This document shows, piece after piece, positions 36,950-46,514 of a DNA stretch of 64,000 nt (the stretch's first letter is position 1; every line of letters starts with the position of its first letter). Under the pieces are notes generated by a model. That model was not told the DNA's origin and ran no database searches. It saw only the letters and a list, made by a program, of their open reading frames with translations. Source of the stretch: Paenibacillus sp. FSL A5-0031 (GTDB lineage Bacteria; Bacillota; Bacilli; Paenibacillales; Paenibacillaceae); the NCBI RefSeq assembly GCF_001956295.1, contig NZ_MRTD01000002.1, positions 2,501-66,500 of the forward strand, read 5' to 3'. A program made the translations under genes and the position numbers.

Positions 36950-39900
36950 ATGAGAAAAAAGACAACCGCACTCATGATCGCTTTTTTGCTAATTTTTCAA
37001 TACGTAAACTTTGCCGGTGTTTTGAAGCCGGTAGAGGCAGCTGCTATTTCTACCAACCTTATTACCAAAATGCAGCTGACGGATAAAGAAAAGCCAAGTA
37101 CAGTCATCGCATCTGTTTATAATTCAGTATACTATGTTAACCCTGATATTCGTGTAGAGCTTGGTCAGGTACTCACTTTAAACTACGATTGGGAGCTTCC
37201 TGCAGGTCATACCTATCAAAAAGACGATGTGTTTGAGTTCGAACTGCCCGCTCAATTTGAAATGTACAGCGGCAATCTTACTGAAAGACCGCTGCAAGGC
37301 GCTGATCCTAGCGTAGGAACATATAAGGTAACTGGAAAAACCGTTACGCTTAAGTTTAACGAGGAGATTAACGACGGCACACCTGTTTCTGGTTCCCTAA
37401 GCTTTTGGAACTATTTTACGAAACAAAGCGTCGGCAACCAAACAGAAGTACCTATTAAATTTAATATCGGCGATACCATCACCATTCCGATTGCACCTAA
37501 AGGTGTGACATCTCCAATTAGCAAAAAGGGAACACCGGATAAGAGCTTTAATGCTGAGAATATCACTTGGACAGTTGATGTGAACAAGGATCTCAAAAAA
37601 GTTAAAGGAGCCGTTGTCACCGATACGATTCCTGCTGGTCTGACTTTCACGCCAGGCTCGCTGAAGGTTTACAAAATGACTTCAGACACCGATGGTGTCC
37701 TGTCTAATCCAATACTACAAAATGCACCTGCTGACTATCAAGTGACTGCACCCGCTTCACCTGATAATAAATTGCAGCTAGACTTAGGAAATATAAATTC
37801 GGTTTATCGCATTGTATTTGATACAGCAGTTACCGACATTACAAAAGCAAACTTCAAAAATACCGCTACATTAAAGGGCAGCAATATTACCGATGTTTCT
37901 GCTTCAGACACGATAACGAACAGCCGCGGCAAACTGCTTGAGAAATCAGGTACATATAATGAAGCTGCTCAAGTCATCGATTGGACCATTAAATACAATT
38001 TTGGCGAAGATACGATAGCAAGCGCTGTTTTGACTGATTTGTTCGATAAAGGCCATGAGCTTGTACCAGGTTCCATTAAAGTATTCCCTGTGGCCGATCC
38101 GGTTGCTGGCACGCCAGGAACTGAAATACCGTCGACTGACTATACTCTGGACTATGATGTAAGCAGTCATCCCAAAAATCAAAACACCAAGAACGGTTTT
38201 AAGCTGTCCTTCAATAACCCAATCACTGGCGCTTATAAAATAACGTACCAAACCAAGCCAGCTGGCAATTTGTATGACGATAAAGCAATTAAAAATACGG
38301 TTTATTCGGATAGTAAAGAATCCAATACGGTCACCGTAGATGTTAAGCAGCACTTTTTGCATAAAACAAATAGTAATGCTAACTACAAAGATAGAACGAT
38401 AGACTGGAATGTTGAAATCAATAGAGACAAATATAATTTGTTTGGTCTGAAATTTGAAGATACTTTCGTCAGCGGCGGCTTAAAGCTTGTACCTGGCACC
38501 TTGGTCGTCAAGCAAAATGGTATTGTCGTGAATAGTCCGCTTTATACCATCACGTATGATCCAGCCGGTGCAACTGACACTACAAACGGCTTCAAAATCA
38601 ATTTTCCAGATGGCGATGCTACCTACACTATCACATATACAACAAAGTATGACTATACAGATGGAGCATATTTCTCTAATACAAATTTCTCTTTCAAAAA
38701 TACGGGCAAACTGATCTGGAAAGAGACTGCTGTTGGATCAGAGAAAAATCAATCCGAAACGTCAACTTTTACGCCTAATAAGAACACACAGGATAACGGC
38801 TATAAGAATGGCAGCTATAATGCCACAGACAAAAAAATTACATGGAACATTGGCATTAACTACAATAGCAAAACGATTGCCAATGCCGTCGTAACAGATA
38901 CGCTGGAATCGGTACAACAGCTCGTGGCTGGATCGATTGAAGTACGCAAGCTGACTGTCAACAGCAATGGCTCTACGACCCCTGGTGCACTCGTTGTTCC
39001 AACAGGCAATTACAGCGTTGTACTTCCAACGACCGCCAACAATAACCAATGGCAGATTGCATTTACTAATCCAATTACTGAGCCTTACCTCATCACATTC
39101 AAAACGGATGTGGATGGAAAAGTGCTTGGCGCAACGGAAAAAACAATTAACAATCATGCTTATTTAAGCGGTACTGGTTATACAACGAAGGATCTTACTG
39201 CTTCCGTGACGATACCAAAAGCCGGTGAATATGTTTTCAAAGAAGGTCAGCAAAACGATGACTCCGTCAATTGGACGATTTATATTAACCGCGGTCAGTC
39301 CACTGTTGACGAAGCAAAAATTTATGATGTGCCTAGCAAAAAACAAACGCTTGTCAAAGAATCATTTAAGCTCTATCTTACAAGCGTAAATAGCAACGGC
39401 AATGTAACCAAAACCGGTTCGGCTATTAGCCCTACAGATCCGGTTCATGGCTATAAACTAACCTTCAAGGAAAATACGGATCCAGCTATTTCAAGCGATG
39501 AGACATTTGAGCTCAGCTTCAACAATGAAATATCCAAGCCTTATATTCTTGAATACCAATCCATTATTGATGCTAAAGACAAAGAAACCATTTCAAATAC
39601 GGTTACTTTCACTGGTGCTGGAGGTATTTCCAAGCCCGTTGACAATGCGACAGAGGTGAAAATAGCATTATCCGGCGGAGAAGGCACTGGCAGTATCTAT
39701 AAAGGCGATTTAAAGGTAGTTAAAGTTGACAAAGATGATCCAACGCTCAAGCTGTCCGGCGCTGTTTTTGAACTAACTCGCAATTCGACCGGCGGCGTAA
39801 TCGCACCATCTAAAAACGCTAATGGCGAGCTTGAATATAACGGCTTGCGTTACGGTAAATACACTTTGAAAGAGAAAAGTGCACCAGCTGGCTACGCAAT

Positions 39901-42115
39901 TGATGGTACAGGCATCTACGAGGTAACGATCAATTCAACGACCGTTCCTGTCGTGAAGGAAATCAAAAATGCGAAGCTTTTAGGCAGCTTGGAAGTAACG
40001 AAAGTTGACTCTGCTAATGCAGCAACTGTTCTGGCCGGTGCGACGTTCGAGCTTTTCAATAGCGCGAATGTAAGCCAAGGTACGCAAACAACAGCCGCAA
40101 ACGGCAAAGCAACTTTCACTGGCCTTCCATATGGCAGCTATGTACTGAAAGAAGTTTCAGCACCTGCCGGCTATAGCATCATCGGAAACGGTGAAGTGAA
40201 TGTTACGATTAATGCTTCTGTTGTTACGAAACAAGTGGGAAATACAAAGCTATTTGGTACTTTGGAAGTCACTAAAGTAGACAGCGCAAATCCTGCAATC
40301 GTTCTTTCAGGAGCAACATTCGAGCTGTTCAACAGTGCCAATGTAAGCTTGGGTCAAAAGACGACAGACACTAGCGGCAAAGTATCTTTTACTGGCCTTT
40401 CTTACGGCACTTATGTACTTAAAGAAGTTTCAGCACCTTCAGACTACAAAATAATGGGCAGCGGCGAAGTGAATGTGACCATTAATGCAGCTGTAGTATC
40501 TGAAAAAGTGAAAAATGAAAAGCTAGAAGGCAGCCTTGAAGTAACCAAGGTAGACAATGATCATACGTCAACTGTTCTTGCCGGAGCTACGTTCGAGCTT
40601 TTCAATAGCGCTAATGTAAGCATGGGCAAACAAACGACGGCTGCAAACGGAAAAGCAGTATTCACGGCTCTTCCTTACGGCAGCTACGTGCTGAAGGAAA
40701 TCTCGGCACCCTATGGCTACAGCATCATCGGCAACGGTGAAGTAAATGTTACGATTAATGCGTCTACTGTATCAAAAGAAGTTAAAAATATTCAGCTGCT
40801 CGGAACCTTGGAGTTAACGAAAGTAGACAATGATAATACTGCCATTGTCCTTGCTGGAGCTACATTTGAGCTATTCAACAACGCCAATGTCAGCCTAGGC
40901 AAAAAGACAACGGATTCAACCGGCAAACTATCTTTCACTGGTCTTCCTTATGGCAGCTACGTGCTGAAAGAAATCTCAGCGCCTGTCAACTATGGCATCA
41001 TCGGCAGCGGTGAATTAAGCGTTGTGATTAATGCCTCTATTGTAAGCAAAGAAGTGAAAAATGCTAAGCTGCTCGGAACCTTGGAAGTCACTAAAGTAGA
41101 TTACGATAATACTACGGTCGTTCTTGCTGGTGCTACGTTTGAGCTATTCAACAGCGCTAATGTAAGCTTAGGCAAACAAACAACGTCTTCTAGCGGTAAA
41201 ATATCGTTCACAGATCTTCCTTACGGCAGCTATGTGCTGAAGGAAATCTCAGCTCCATCCGGCTACAGCATGATTGGCAATGGCGAAGTAAACGTTACGA
41301 TCAATGCGCCTGCTGTATCAAAAGAGATCAAAAATACAAGAGATCCTCTTGGCAGGTTGGAAGTAACCAAAGTAGACAGTGCGAATATAACAATCGTTCT
41401 TGCTGGCGCTACCTTTGAATTGTACAGCAGCTCTAATGTGAGCTACGGCAAACAAACGACGGCTGCAAATGGCAAAGTAACCTTCACCGGACTTCCTCTT
41501 GGAAACTATGTATTGAAGGAAATCTCAGCACCTGCTGGTTACAGCATAATCGGCAGCGGCGAAGTAAGTGTCACCATTAATTCTATATCGGGAAATTCGG
41601 TCACGGTTAAAAACAACAAAGTAATCGTGCCAACACCGACGCCAACGATAGCACCGACACCGACACCAAAACCAACAACTACGCCGAAGCCGACAACAAC
41701 ACCAGTTGCGACGCCTGCGCCGACTACTTCTACAGAAAAGGAAGTTACGGAAGTAGACAAACCAGTTGAAGGTGAAGTGGAAGTCCCTGATGGCAGCGTG
41801 CCTGTTGGAGGCGTAAAGCCTGATCATGGTAAAGTTGTCATTACACCAGATGGAAAATGGGTTTACACTCCTGACCCTGGATTTAAAGGAAAAGATACAT
41901 TCTCTATCATCGTTAAAGATAAAGATGGCAATGAAGAAGAAATCTTCTTCGAAATCGATGTAGAGGAACCGCCTCGCGGCGGAATCACAACACCAGACGT
42001 ACCGGTATTGCCTAAAACAGGCGAGAACAGCTACCTGCTTATGCAGCTGCTCGGCCTAGCAATGATCGTTGTTGGTGTATCGACAATTGTGGTCAAAAGA
42101 AGAACAAGACGCTAA
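36950..42115 (+). CDS. Giant LPXTG-anchored surface adhesin with collagen-binding-like and SpaA-type domains
   Basis: 1721 residues. A signal peptide (about 1-31) is followed by a bacterial-adhesin N-domain. Then come about five units of roughly 110-125 residues that share the opening W-T/N-[IV]-x-[IV]-N (TWTVDVNKDLKK, DWTIKYNFG, DWNVEINRD, TWNIGINYN, NWTIYINRG) and a VPGS motif, as in Cna-A-type collagen-binding domains. Seven SpaA-type prealbumin-like domains of about 91 residues follow (from about residue 919), each with the VTKVD lysine and a YVLKE glutamate expected to form an internal isopeptide bond. A Thr/Pro stalk, an Ig/cadherin-like domain (KVVITPDGKWVYTPDPGFKG) and LPKTG (about 1687-1691) with a membrane helix and basic tail finish it. 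It needs a sortase, not encoded here. Role: adhesion or matrix binding, inferred. Confidence 0.93.
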   Translation: MRKKTTALMIAFLLIFQYVNFAGVLKPVEAAAISTNLITKMQLTDKEKPSTVIASVYNSVYYVNPDIRVELGQVLTLNYDWELPAGHTYQKDDVFEFELPAQFEMYSGNLTERPLQGADPSVGTYKVTGKTVTLKFNEEINDGTPVSGSLSFWNYFTKQSVGNQTEVPIKFNIGDTITIPIAPKGVTSPISKKGTPDKSFNAENITWTVDVNKDLKKVKGAVVTDTIPAGLTFTPGSLKVYKMTSDTDGVLSNPILQNAPADYQVTAPASPDNKLQLDLGNINSVYRIVFDTAVTDITKANFKNTATLKGSNITDVSASDTITNSRGKLLEKSGTYNEAAQVIDWTIKYNFGEDTIASAVLTDLFDKGHELVPGSIKVFPVADPVAGTPGTEIPSTDYTLDYDVSSHPKNQNTKNGFKLSFNNPITGAYKITYQTKPAGNLYDDKAIKNTVYSDSKESNTVTVDVKQHFLHKTNSNANYKDRTIDWNVEINRDKYNLFGLKFEDTFVSGGLKLVPGTLVVKQNGIVVNSPLYTITYDPAGATDTTNGFKINFPDGDATYTITYTTKYDYTDGAYFSNTNFSFKNTGKLIWKETAVGSEKNQSETSTFTPNKNTQDNGYKNGSYNATDKKITWNIGINYNSKTIANAVVTDTLESVQQLVAGSIEVRKLTVNSNGSTTPGALVVPTGNYSVVLPTTANNNQWQIAFTNPITEPYLITFKTDVDGKVLGATEKTINNHAYLSGTGYTTKDLTASVTIPKAGEYVFKEGQQNDDSVNWTIYINRGQSTVDEAKIYDVPSKKQTLVKESFKLYLTSVNSNGNVTKTGSAISPTDPVHGYKLTFKENTDPAISSDETFELSFNNEISKPYILEYQSIIDAKDKETISNTVTFTGAGGISKPVDNATEVKIALSGGEGTGSIYKGDLKVVKVDKDDPTLKLSGAVFELTRNSTGGVIAPSKNANGELEYNGLRYGKYTLKEKSAPAGYAIDGTGIYEVTINSTTVPVVKEIKNAKLLGSLEVTKVDSANAATVLAGATFELFNSANVSQGTQTTAANGKATFTGLPYGSYVLKEVSAPAGYSIIGNGEVNVTINASVVTKQVGNTKLFGTLEVTKVDSANPAIVLSGATFELFNSANVSLGQKTTDTSGKVSFTGLSYGTYVLKEVSAPSDYKIMGSGEVNVTINAAVVSEKVKNEKLEGSLEVTKVDNDHTSTVLAGATFELFNSANVSMGKQTTAANGKAVFTALPYGSYVLKEISAPYGYSIIGNGEVNVTINASTVSKEVKNIQLLGTLELTKVDNDNTAIVLAGATFELFNNANVSLGKKTTDSTGKLSFTGLPYGSYVLKEISAPVNYGIIGSGELSVVINASIVSKEVKNAKLLGTLEVTKVDYDNTTVVLAGATFELFNSANVSLGKQTTSSSGKISFTDLPYGSYVLKEISAPSGYSMIGNGEVNVTINAPAVSKEIKNTRDPLGRLEVTKVDSANITIVLAGATFELYSSSNVSYGKQTTAANGKVTFTGLPLGNYVLKEISAPAGYSIIGSGEVSVTINSISGNSVTVKNNKVIVPTPTPTIAPTPTPKPTTTPKPTTTPVATPAPTTSTEKEVTEVDKPVEGEVEVPDGSVPVGGVKPDHGKVVITPDGKWVYTPDPGFKGKDTFSIIVKDKDGNEEEIFFEIDVEEPPRGGITTPDVPVLPKTGENSYLLMQLLGLAMIVVGVSTIVVKRRTRR
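39704..41620 (+). repeat. Seven tandem SpaA-domain repeats within the adhesin gene
   Basis: Units begin at 39704 (most diverged), 39983, 40256, 40529, 40802, 41075 and 41351, with a period of 273 bases except 279 for the first and 276 for the sixth. The units from 39983 on are closely similar at the DNA level, for example in the stretches coding for GATFELFNSANVS and YGSYVLKE. Confidence 0.9.
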
Positions 42116-42131
42116 GTGACTAAAACGATGC

Positions 42132-42169
42132 AAAAAAGGTGAATCAGGAACATCCTGATTCACCTTTTT
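42132..42169. terminator. Bidirectional terminator between the adhesin and the MinJ-like gene
   Basis: Perfect stem AAAAAGGTGAATCAGGA / TCCTGATTCACCTTTTT with loop ACA, T runs on both strands. Confidence 0.95.
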
Positions 42170-42201
42170 GTTATTTCGAGCCTTTTTATTTCGAGCTATA
42201 A

Positions 42202-43497
42202 CTAGCTGTCCATTCTCTCCGCCTGCGCATCGCGCCGATTAGAAGCATGATAGCTGCGCAGCAGCTGCAGCAAGGACGCTGGCCCAGCCGATGCATAATA
42301 GTTGGCTTGTTCATCGGGAGCTAGAATGACCCCGAGCTGATGGTGCTCACCAGCAAATCGCGCCCGTTGCGCAAATTTTAATTCGCCTTCAAGATTTAAT
42401 ACTTCCAGCTTGCAAAATGCGGAGTTTTGAACAAGCGCTTCATAAAGGTCTTCTTTTGTCCGCACACGCACACCATTAACCTTGTGCAAAATCTCGCCTG
42501 TCAAAAGCCCCATTAATGCCGCTGGAGTGCCAGGCACGATTCCTAATATTCGCAGCCCGCGTGAGTCATGCACATATAATGGCGATAAAGCCGCTTCTCT
42601 CGCCCGGCTTCTCCATATAATGGCCTCATGCAAAAGCAGTGAAACCAGTGCAGCAAGCGGCAGCAGCATAGGCTGCCACCAAGCCAGAATTGCTGCGCCA
42701 GCTAAGCATATGCTGTACAGCAGCAGCCCTTTCGAGGCATGCTTCGCTTTCTCACGCGGCAATAAAGAACGTGTCATTTCCGTAAATCCGATAATCATAG
42801 GCAACGCTACAAACGACCAGCCTTGCGACCAATCTGCTCCAAATAATGGTGTCCACGGCAATGCCGTCATAGATGATCCGCTCGCCCCTGTCGGTACCAG
42901 CATAAGCAGCGGAACTGGCCAAAAGCCCTGCAGCATATAGCCGCCAACGAGCTTTCCACGTTTACCCTCAAGAAATAATGGCGTCGATAATCGATCACCT
43001 TGCCAGCGAACAAGAACGGCTTCTGCAAGATGAAGCAGCGCAACGAGCACAAGCAAACCAGCAGCATCAATACCTGCAAGGGAGACAGCCAATGACCCGA
43101 GCCAATCCGTCCGCTCCGTAAGCGTTGTCCACCCGAGCAGCCACTGAAGAAGAGTAATGACCCCTGCACTGTACGCAAAACATAAGTATCTAATTCGAAT
43201 CAGCATTAAGATAGCCGCAACTGCCCAAAGCCATAGAACAGCTTCTCCAGTCAACGATACGCCAACGAATGCTCCTGCAATGGAAACCGCCACACCAATC
43301 AAAAGACCCGTTAACATCGCCTTAAAAACCAAGCTTGGCCAATGATGCAGCTTTACTGCAAACATCTGCCTCTCCACTCGTATTTGCCTTGTATACTGTA
43401 AAATGATGAATAACACCGCAATATAATAAAATGGCTGTGCAACTAATTGGACAGCCGCTTGCCCGAGCATTTCCAATAACTCGATCGCCGTTTCCAA
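42202..43497 (-). CDS. MinJ-like multi-pass membrane protein with PDZ domain
   Basis: 431 residues from a TTG at 43497 that has AAGGAG 8 bases upstream; the longer frame to 43539 has no site. About eight membrane helices are followed by a cytoplasmic or outer PDZ domain (about 315-395, RILGIVPGTPAALMGLLTGEILHKVNG). In B. subtilis, minJ (yvjD; PDZ membrane protein that links DivIVA to MinD) lies next to ctpB and ftsXE, and this gene has the same place and build, so MinJ-like is the best call. It follows the ctpB terminator and may have its own promoter. Identity is inferred from synteny and architecture. Confidence 0.75.
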   Translation of the reverse strand: METAIELLEMLGQAAVQLVAQPFYYIAVLFIILQYTRQIRVERQMFAVKLHHWPSLVFKAMLTGLLIGVAVSIAGAFVGVSLTGEAVLWLWAVAAILMLIRIRYLCFAYSAGVITLLQWLLGWTTLTERTDWLGSLAVSLAGIDAAGLLVLVALLHLAEAVLVRWQGDRLSTPLFLEGKRGKLVGGYMLQGFWPVPLLMLVPTGASGSSMTALPWTPLFGADWSQGWSFVALPMIIGFTEMTRSLLPREKAKHASKGLLLYSICLAGAAILAWWQPMLLPLAALVSLLLHEAIIWRSRAREAALSPLYVHDSRGLRILGIVPGTPAALMGLLTGEILHKVNGVRVRTKEDLYEALVQNSAFCKLEVLNLEGELKFAQRARFAGEHHQLGVILAPDEQANYYASAGPASLLQLLRSYHASNRRDAQAERMDS

Positions 43498-43542
43498 AGC
43501 TAACACTCCTTCGCTCGTTCCCCATATCCTTATAAACATAAA

Positions 43543-43579
43543 AAAATAAAAGGCCGACCCTGTTAAACAGAGTCAACCT
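43543..43579 (-). terminator. Terminator after ctpB
   Basis: Stem AGGTTGACTCTG with CAGGGTCGGCCT (G-U pairs and one mismatch), followed by TTTTATTTTTTT on the minus strand. Confidence 0.85.
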
Positions 43580-43602
43580 CTTATTCATTCGACATGCGCG
43601 TA

Positions 43603-45060
43603 TTATTTCCTGCCTACAGCCTTAATTGCTTCAAGCAGCTGCTTATCATTCTTTTTATCCTGAATCCATTTAATGACTTCCTTCTCCAGCGTTTCACCCG
43701 TTTGCTTATCGACCTGTCCCGTGGCCGGCAAGCTATGCTCGGATTGGAATTTCTTAACGGCCTCTGCCGTCTCCGCTCCGAAGTAACCATCCTCACGCTT
43801 TGGTTGGTATCCAAGACCATGCAGCATAATTTGAACGCTCCGTACTTGTTCGCCCAGCATATCCTGCTTTAACGTTTCGGAAAGGGTAAGTCTTGCAACG
43901 GTATACAAATCCGGCGGCTGCACTGTAAGATCGGGTTTTATGCCATTTTCATGAATCCAATTGCCCTTAGGCGTTAACCATTTGGCTATGGTCATCTTGA
44001 GCAGGCTTCCATCGCCAAGCGCTTTGTTGTAGCTTACTTGCACAGTGCCTTTGCCAAAGGAGGTTTCGCCAACGAGCTTCGCTCCCGCGCTTTCCTGCAA
44101 AGCTCCTGCCAATATTTCCGATGCGCTTGCGCTCCCTTTATTCATAAGAACCGCTATGGGGTACGTTTTTTCTTGTCCCTTCGACAGCGTTTTTTCCCGG
44201 TTTCCTTCACGATCCTCTACCTGTACGACTGTCGTACCTTTGGCTAGGAAGGTTTGGGCTATCTCTACAACAACAGGAAGAACGCCCCCAGGATTGTTGC
44301 GTACATCAAGAACAAGCCCCTTCATCCCTTGCTCCTCCAGCTTCGCGAGCTCCTGCTTAAACCGCTCTGCCGTATGCAGTGAAAATTGTCTGATTTCAAT
44401 GACGCCTGTACCGTCCGGCTGCAGGCTGCCATATACCGTTTCCACATCGATATCGTCGCGAATGAGCACGAGCTGGATCGGATCAGAAAAACCGACACGC
44501 TGTACTTGAATTTTCGCTTTGGTTCCTTTTGGACCACGAATCTTCGCTACCGCATCCTGCAAATTCAGTCCATCGAGCTTCGCGCCGTTAACCGAAAGCA
44601 AAATATCCTTCGCTAATAGGCCGGAACGTTCTGCCGGCGAGCCTTTAATCGGAGAAACGACGACAACACGTCCATTTTCAAGCGTAACCTCTGCTCCGAT
44701 ACCTGTAAACGAGCCTTCGATCGATTCCGAAAAGTGCTTAGCTACGTCCTTCTCCATGTAAACGGAATAGGGATCATCCAGCGACGACATCATTCCGCTT
44801 ACAGCACCATCAAGCAGCTCCATGCGATCGACCTTCTGATAATATTTTGTTTCAATTAATTCCAGCACCGCATTAAGCTTCGTCAGCTCTTCTTTTTTAA
44901 GCCTGAAGCGATCACCGTCATCAGCTGCCGCTGCTGAAAGAGCAGGCGCTGCTGGCTTGTCCGGTTTAATCATTTGGTCCGCGATCGTTAGCGTAACGAG
45001 TACGGATGCAATCATCGTTAGCATAACGAACGCGAATACTGTCCGTCCTTTGAAATGCAC
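43603..45060 (-). CDS. ctpB: C-terminal processing serine protease CtpB-like (S41)
   Basis: 485 residues from a GTG at 45060 with GGTGG 8 bases upstream; the frame extends to 45144 across a promoter. One N-terminal membrane helix (TVFAFVMLTMIASVLVTL), a helical segment with GMMSSLDDPYSVYM, a PDZ domain (GIGAEVTLENGRVVVVSP) and the S41 core follow. The catalytic Ser is in GSASASE and the Lys in FGKGTVQ. The C-terminus carries a peptidoglycan-binding domain (RSVQIMLHGLGYQPKREDGYF). It cleaves exported regulators at their C-termini; in Bacillus CtpB acts in the SpoIVFA step of sporulation. Between minJ-like and M23/ftsX genes as in Bacillus. Confidence 0.93.
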   Translation of the reverse strand: MHFKGRTVFAFVMLTMIASVLVTLTIADQMIKPDKPAAPALSAAAADDGDRFRLKKEELTKLNAVLELIETKYYQKVDRMELLDGAVSGMMSSLDDPYSVYMEKDVAKHFSESIEGSFTGIGAEVTLENGRVVVVSPIKGSPAERSGLLAKDILLSVNGAKLDGLNLQDAVAKIRGPKGTKAKIQVQRVGFSDPIQLVLIRDDIDVETVYGSLQPDGTGVIEIRQFSLHTAERFKQELAKLEEQGMKGLVLDVRNNPGGVLPVVVEIAQTFLAKGTTVVQVEDREGNREKTLSKGQEKTYPIAVLMNKGSASASEILAGALQESAGAKLVGETSFGKGTVQVSYNKALGDGSLLKMTIAKWLTPKGNWIHENGIKPDLTVQPPDLYTVARLTLSETLKQDMLGEQVRSVQIMLHGLGYQPKREDGYFGAETAEAVKKFQSEHSLPATGQVDKQTGETLEKEVIKWIQDKKNDKQLLEAIKAVGRK

Positions 45061-45088
45061 CTGTCTACACCACCTTCTCATCTTACAC

Positions 45089-45117
45089 GGTCTTAGATTT
45101 AAGACCACACTAGTATA
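45089..45117 (-). promoter_or_regulatory. ctpB -10 element with a perfect palindrome at the transcript start
   Basis: TATACT (45117-45112) on the minus strand is followed 5 bases later by GGTCTTAAATCTAAGACC (45106-45089), a 7-base-pair perfect inverted repeat. No good -35 box is visible, so an activator or another sigma factor may be needed. The palindrome may be an operator or a 5' mRNA hairpin. Confidence 0.45.
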
Positions 45118-45191
45118 TGACAAGCCGCTTACAATTATTTGCATTATTCGGTAAAAATGATCACTTTATCATTTATTTTATGTTTGATTTT

Positions 45192-45217
45192 AAACAAGGC
45201 AGCCACAGGGGCTGCCT
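45192..45217 (-). terminator. Terminator after the M23 hydrolase gene
   Basis: Stem AGGCAGCC with GGCTGCCT and a short loop, followed by TGTTTAAA on the minus strand; 25 bases after the stop codon. Confidence 0.75.
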
Positions 45218-45242
45218 CTTGATGTATTTTATGAAAGATTGC

Positions 45243-46502
45243 CTATTTTAAATATCCGCCTGGATTAACAGGAGTTTGGTTTTTACGCACTTCAAAATGT
45301 AAATGTGGCCCCGTTGAATTGCCTGTACTACCAACCTCAGCAATTTTCTGGCCTTTCTTGACGGTTTCGCCTTTTTCAACTTTGATTCCACCATTACGAA
45401 TATGTCCGTAAAGCGTCCACAAGCCATTACCATGGTCAATAATGACACAATTTCCGTAAGTGCTCCACTTTTGGGCAACGAGTACAACACCGTCTTCCGC
45501 TGCGAAAATATCTGTTCCCTGCGGTGCTGCAAAATCCGTTCCTGTATGGGTGTGTGTTTTACCTGTAATCGGATGAACCCGTGTGCCAAAGCTTGAGCTT
45601 ACGCGATAGTTATCTCTAATCGGCATACCCAGCTTACCGCCCGTATACGGATTCGATATTTTGTTTTTCTCTGCATTCAACTTCGATACTTTCGCAGCAA
45701 GCGCCATAAGCAGCTCCTCTTGCTCCTTGCTGATGCCCTCGAGCTCCTCTAGCGTGGAGTCGATTTGTACCAGCTTATTATCCAGTTGTTTGATATTAGT
45801 ATTGTAGCTGGCTATCATAACTTCTTTCTCTTGCTCTTTCTTCACTAAATGAGCTTCGTACTGCTCCAGCTTCTCATAAATCTTTTTCACTTCAGCAAAT
45901 TGCTTCTCTACTTCTATTTTCTTCTGAGCAACAAGCTCCTTCTCTTCTCTTTGCTCCGCCAAAATATCCCGATCCTGCGACAGAATCGATTGAAGAGCAT
46001 CGAATCGATCAATAAAATCTGTAAAGCTAGTCGCACTCAGTAGTACGTCCATATATGATACAAAACCGTTCGTATACATAAGACGCATGCGAGATTGCAG
46101 CAGCTCATCGCGTGTCACTACACGCTCTTCAGCTTGCTCCAGCTCAAGGCCGGTTTGCAGCAGTTCTTCTTCCTTCGCATCGCTTTGTGCTTGCATCTTT
46201 GTTTTGTTGATGACGACATTATCGATCTCTGCCATCAAATTAGCGATAGAAGCTTCCGCTTCTGTTTTTTTCCCAAGGATAGTTACCTTCTCATTCTCTG
46301 CTGTCTTAGCCTGATTATGAGCATTAGCGGCTTGGCGCTCAGCTTTAGCTGCGCGTTGCTCCGCTTCCTTCATTTCCGCCTTAGCGGCCGCTATTTGTTT
46401 CTTTATTTCGCTAAGAGAAGCAGCTTCTCCTCCTGTTGGTTGCATAACAAATACCGCAAGCATCATCGTAACTGTGAATAACAGCCATTTCCTCTTCTTC
46501 AC
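45243..46502 (-). CDS. EnvC-like M23 peptidoglycan hydrolase with N-terminal coiled coil
   Basis: 419 residues from a GTG with AGGAGG 8 bases upstream. A signal peptide (about 1-27) is followed by a long coiled coil (about 30-260, rich in Ala, Glu, Lys and Gln). A C-terminal LytM/M23 domain has both zinc motifs (H-T-G-T-D and HLHFE) and the surrounding SSFGTRVHPITG. The build matches EnvC and PcsB-type partners of FtsEX. It lies just 12 bases after ftsX, so it is the probable extracellular partner of the FtsEX complex, which would switch its activity during division (inference from context). Confidence 0.92.
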   Translation of the reverse strand: MKKRKWLLFTVTMMLAVFVMQPTGGEAASLSEIKKQIAAAKAEMKEAEQRAAKAERQAANAHNQAKTAENEKVTILGKKTEAEASIANLMAEIDNVVINKTKMQAQSDAKEEELLQTGLELEQAEERVVTRDELLQSRMRLMYTNGFVSYMDVLLSATSFTDFIDRFDALQSILSQDRDILAEQREEKELVAQKKIEVEKQFAEVKKIYEKLEQYEAHLVKKEQEKEVMIASYNTNIKQLDNKLVQIDSTLEELEGISKEQEELLMALAAKVSKLNAEKNKISNPYTGGKLGMPIRDNYRVSSSFGTRVHPITGKTHTHTGTDFAAPQGTDIFAAEDGVVLVAQKWSTYGNCVIIDHGNGLWTLYGHIRNGGIKVEKGETVKKGQKIAEVGSTGNSTGPHLHFEVRKNQTPVNPGGYLK

Positions 46503-46514
46503 TTTCGCATCCTC

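Noticed and set aside
39704..41620. Regular repeats that might suggest a CRISPR or satellite
   Set aside because: The 273-base period is in frame and codes for SpaA-type protein domains.
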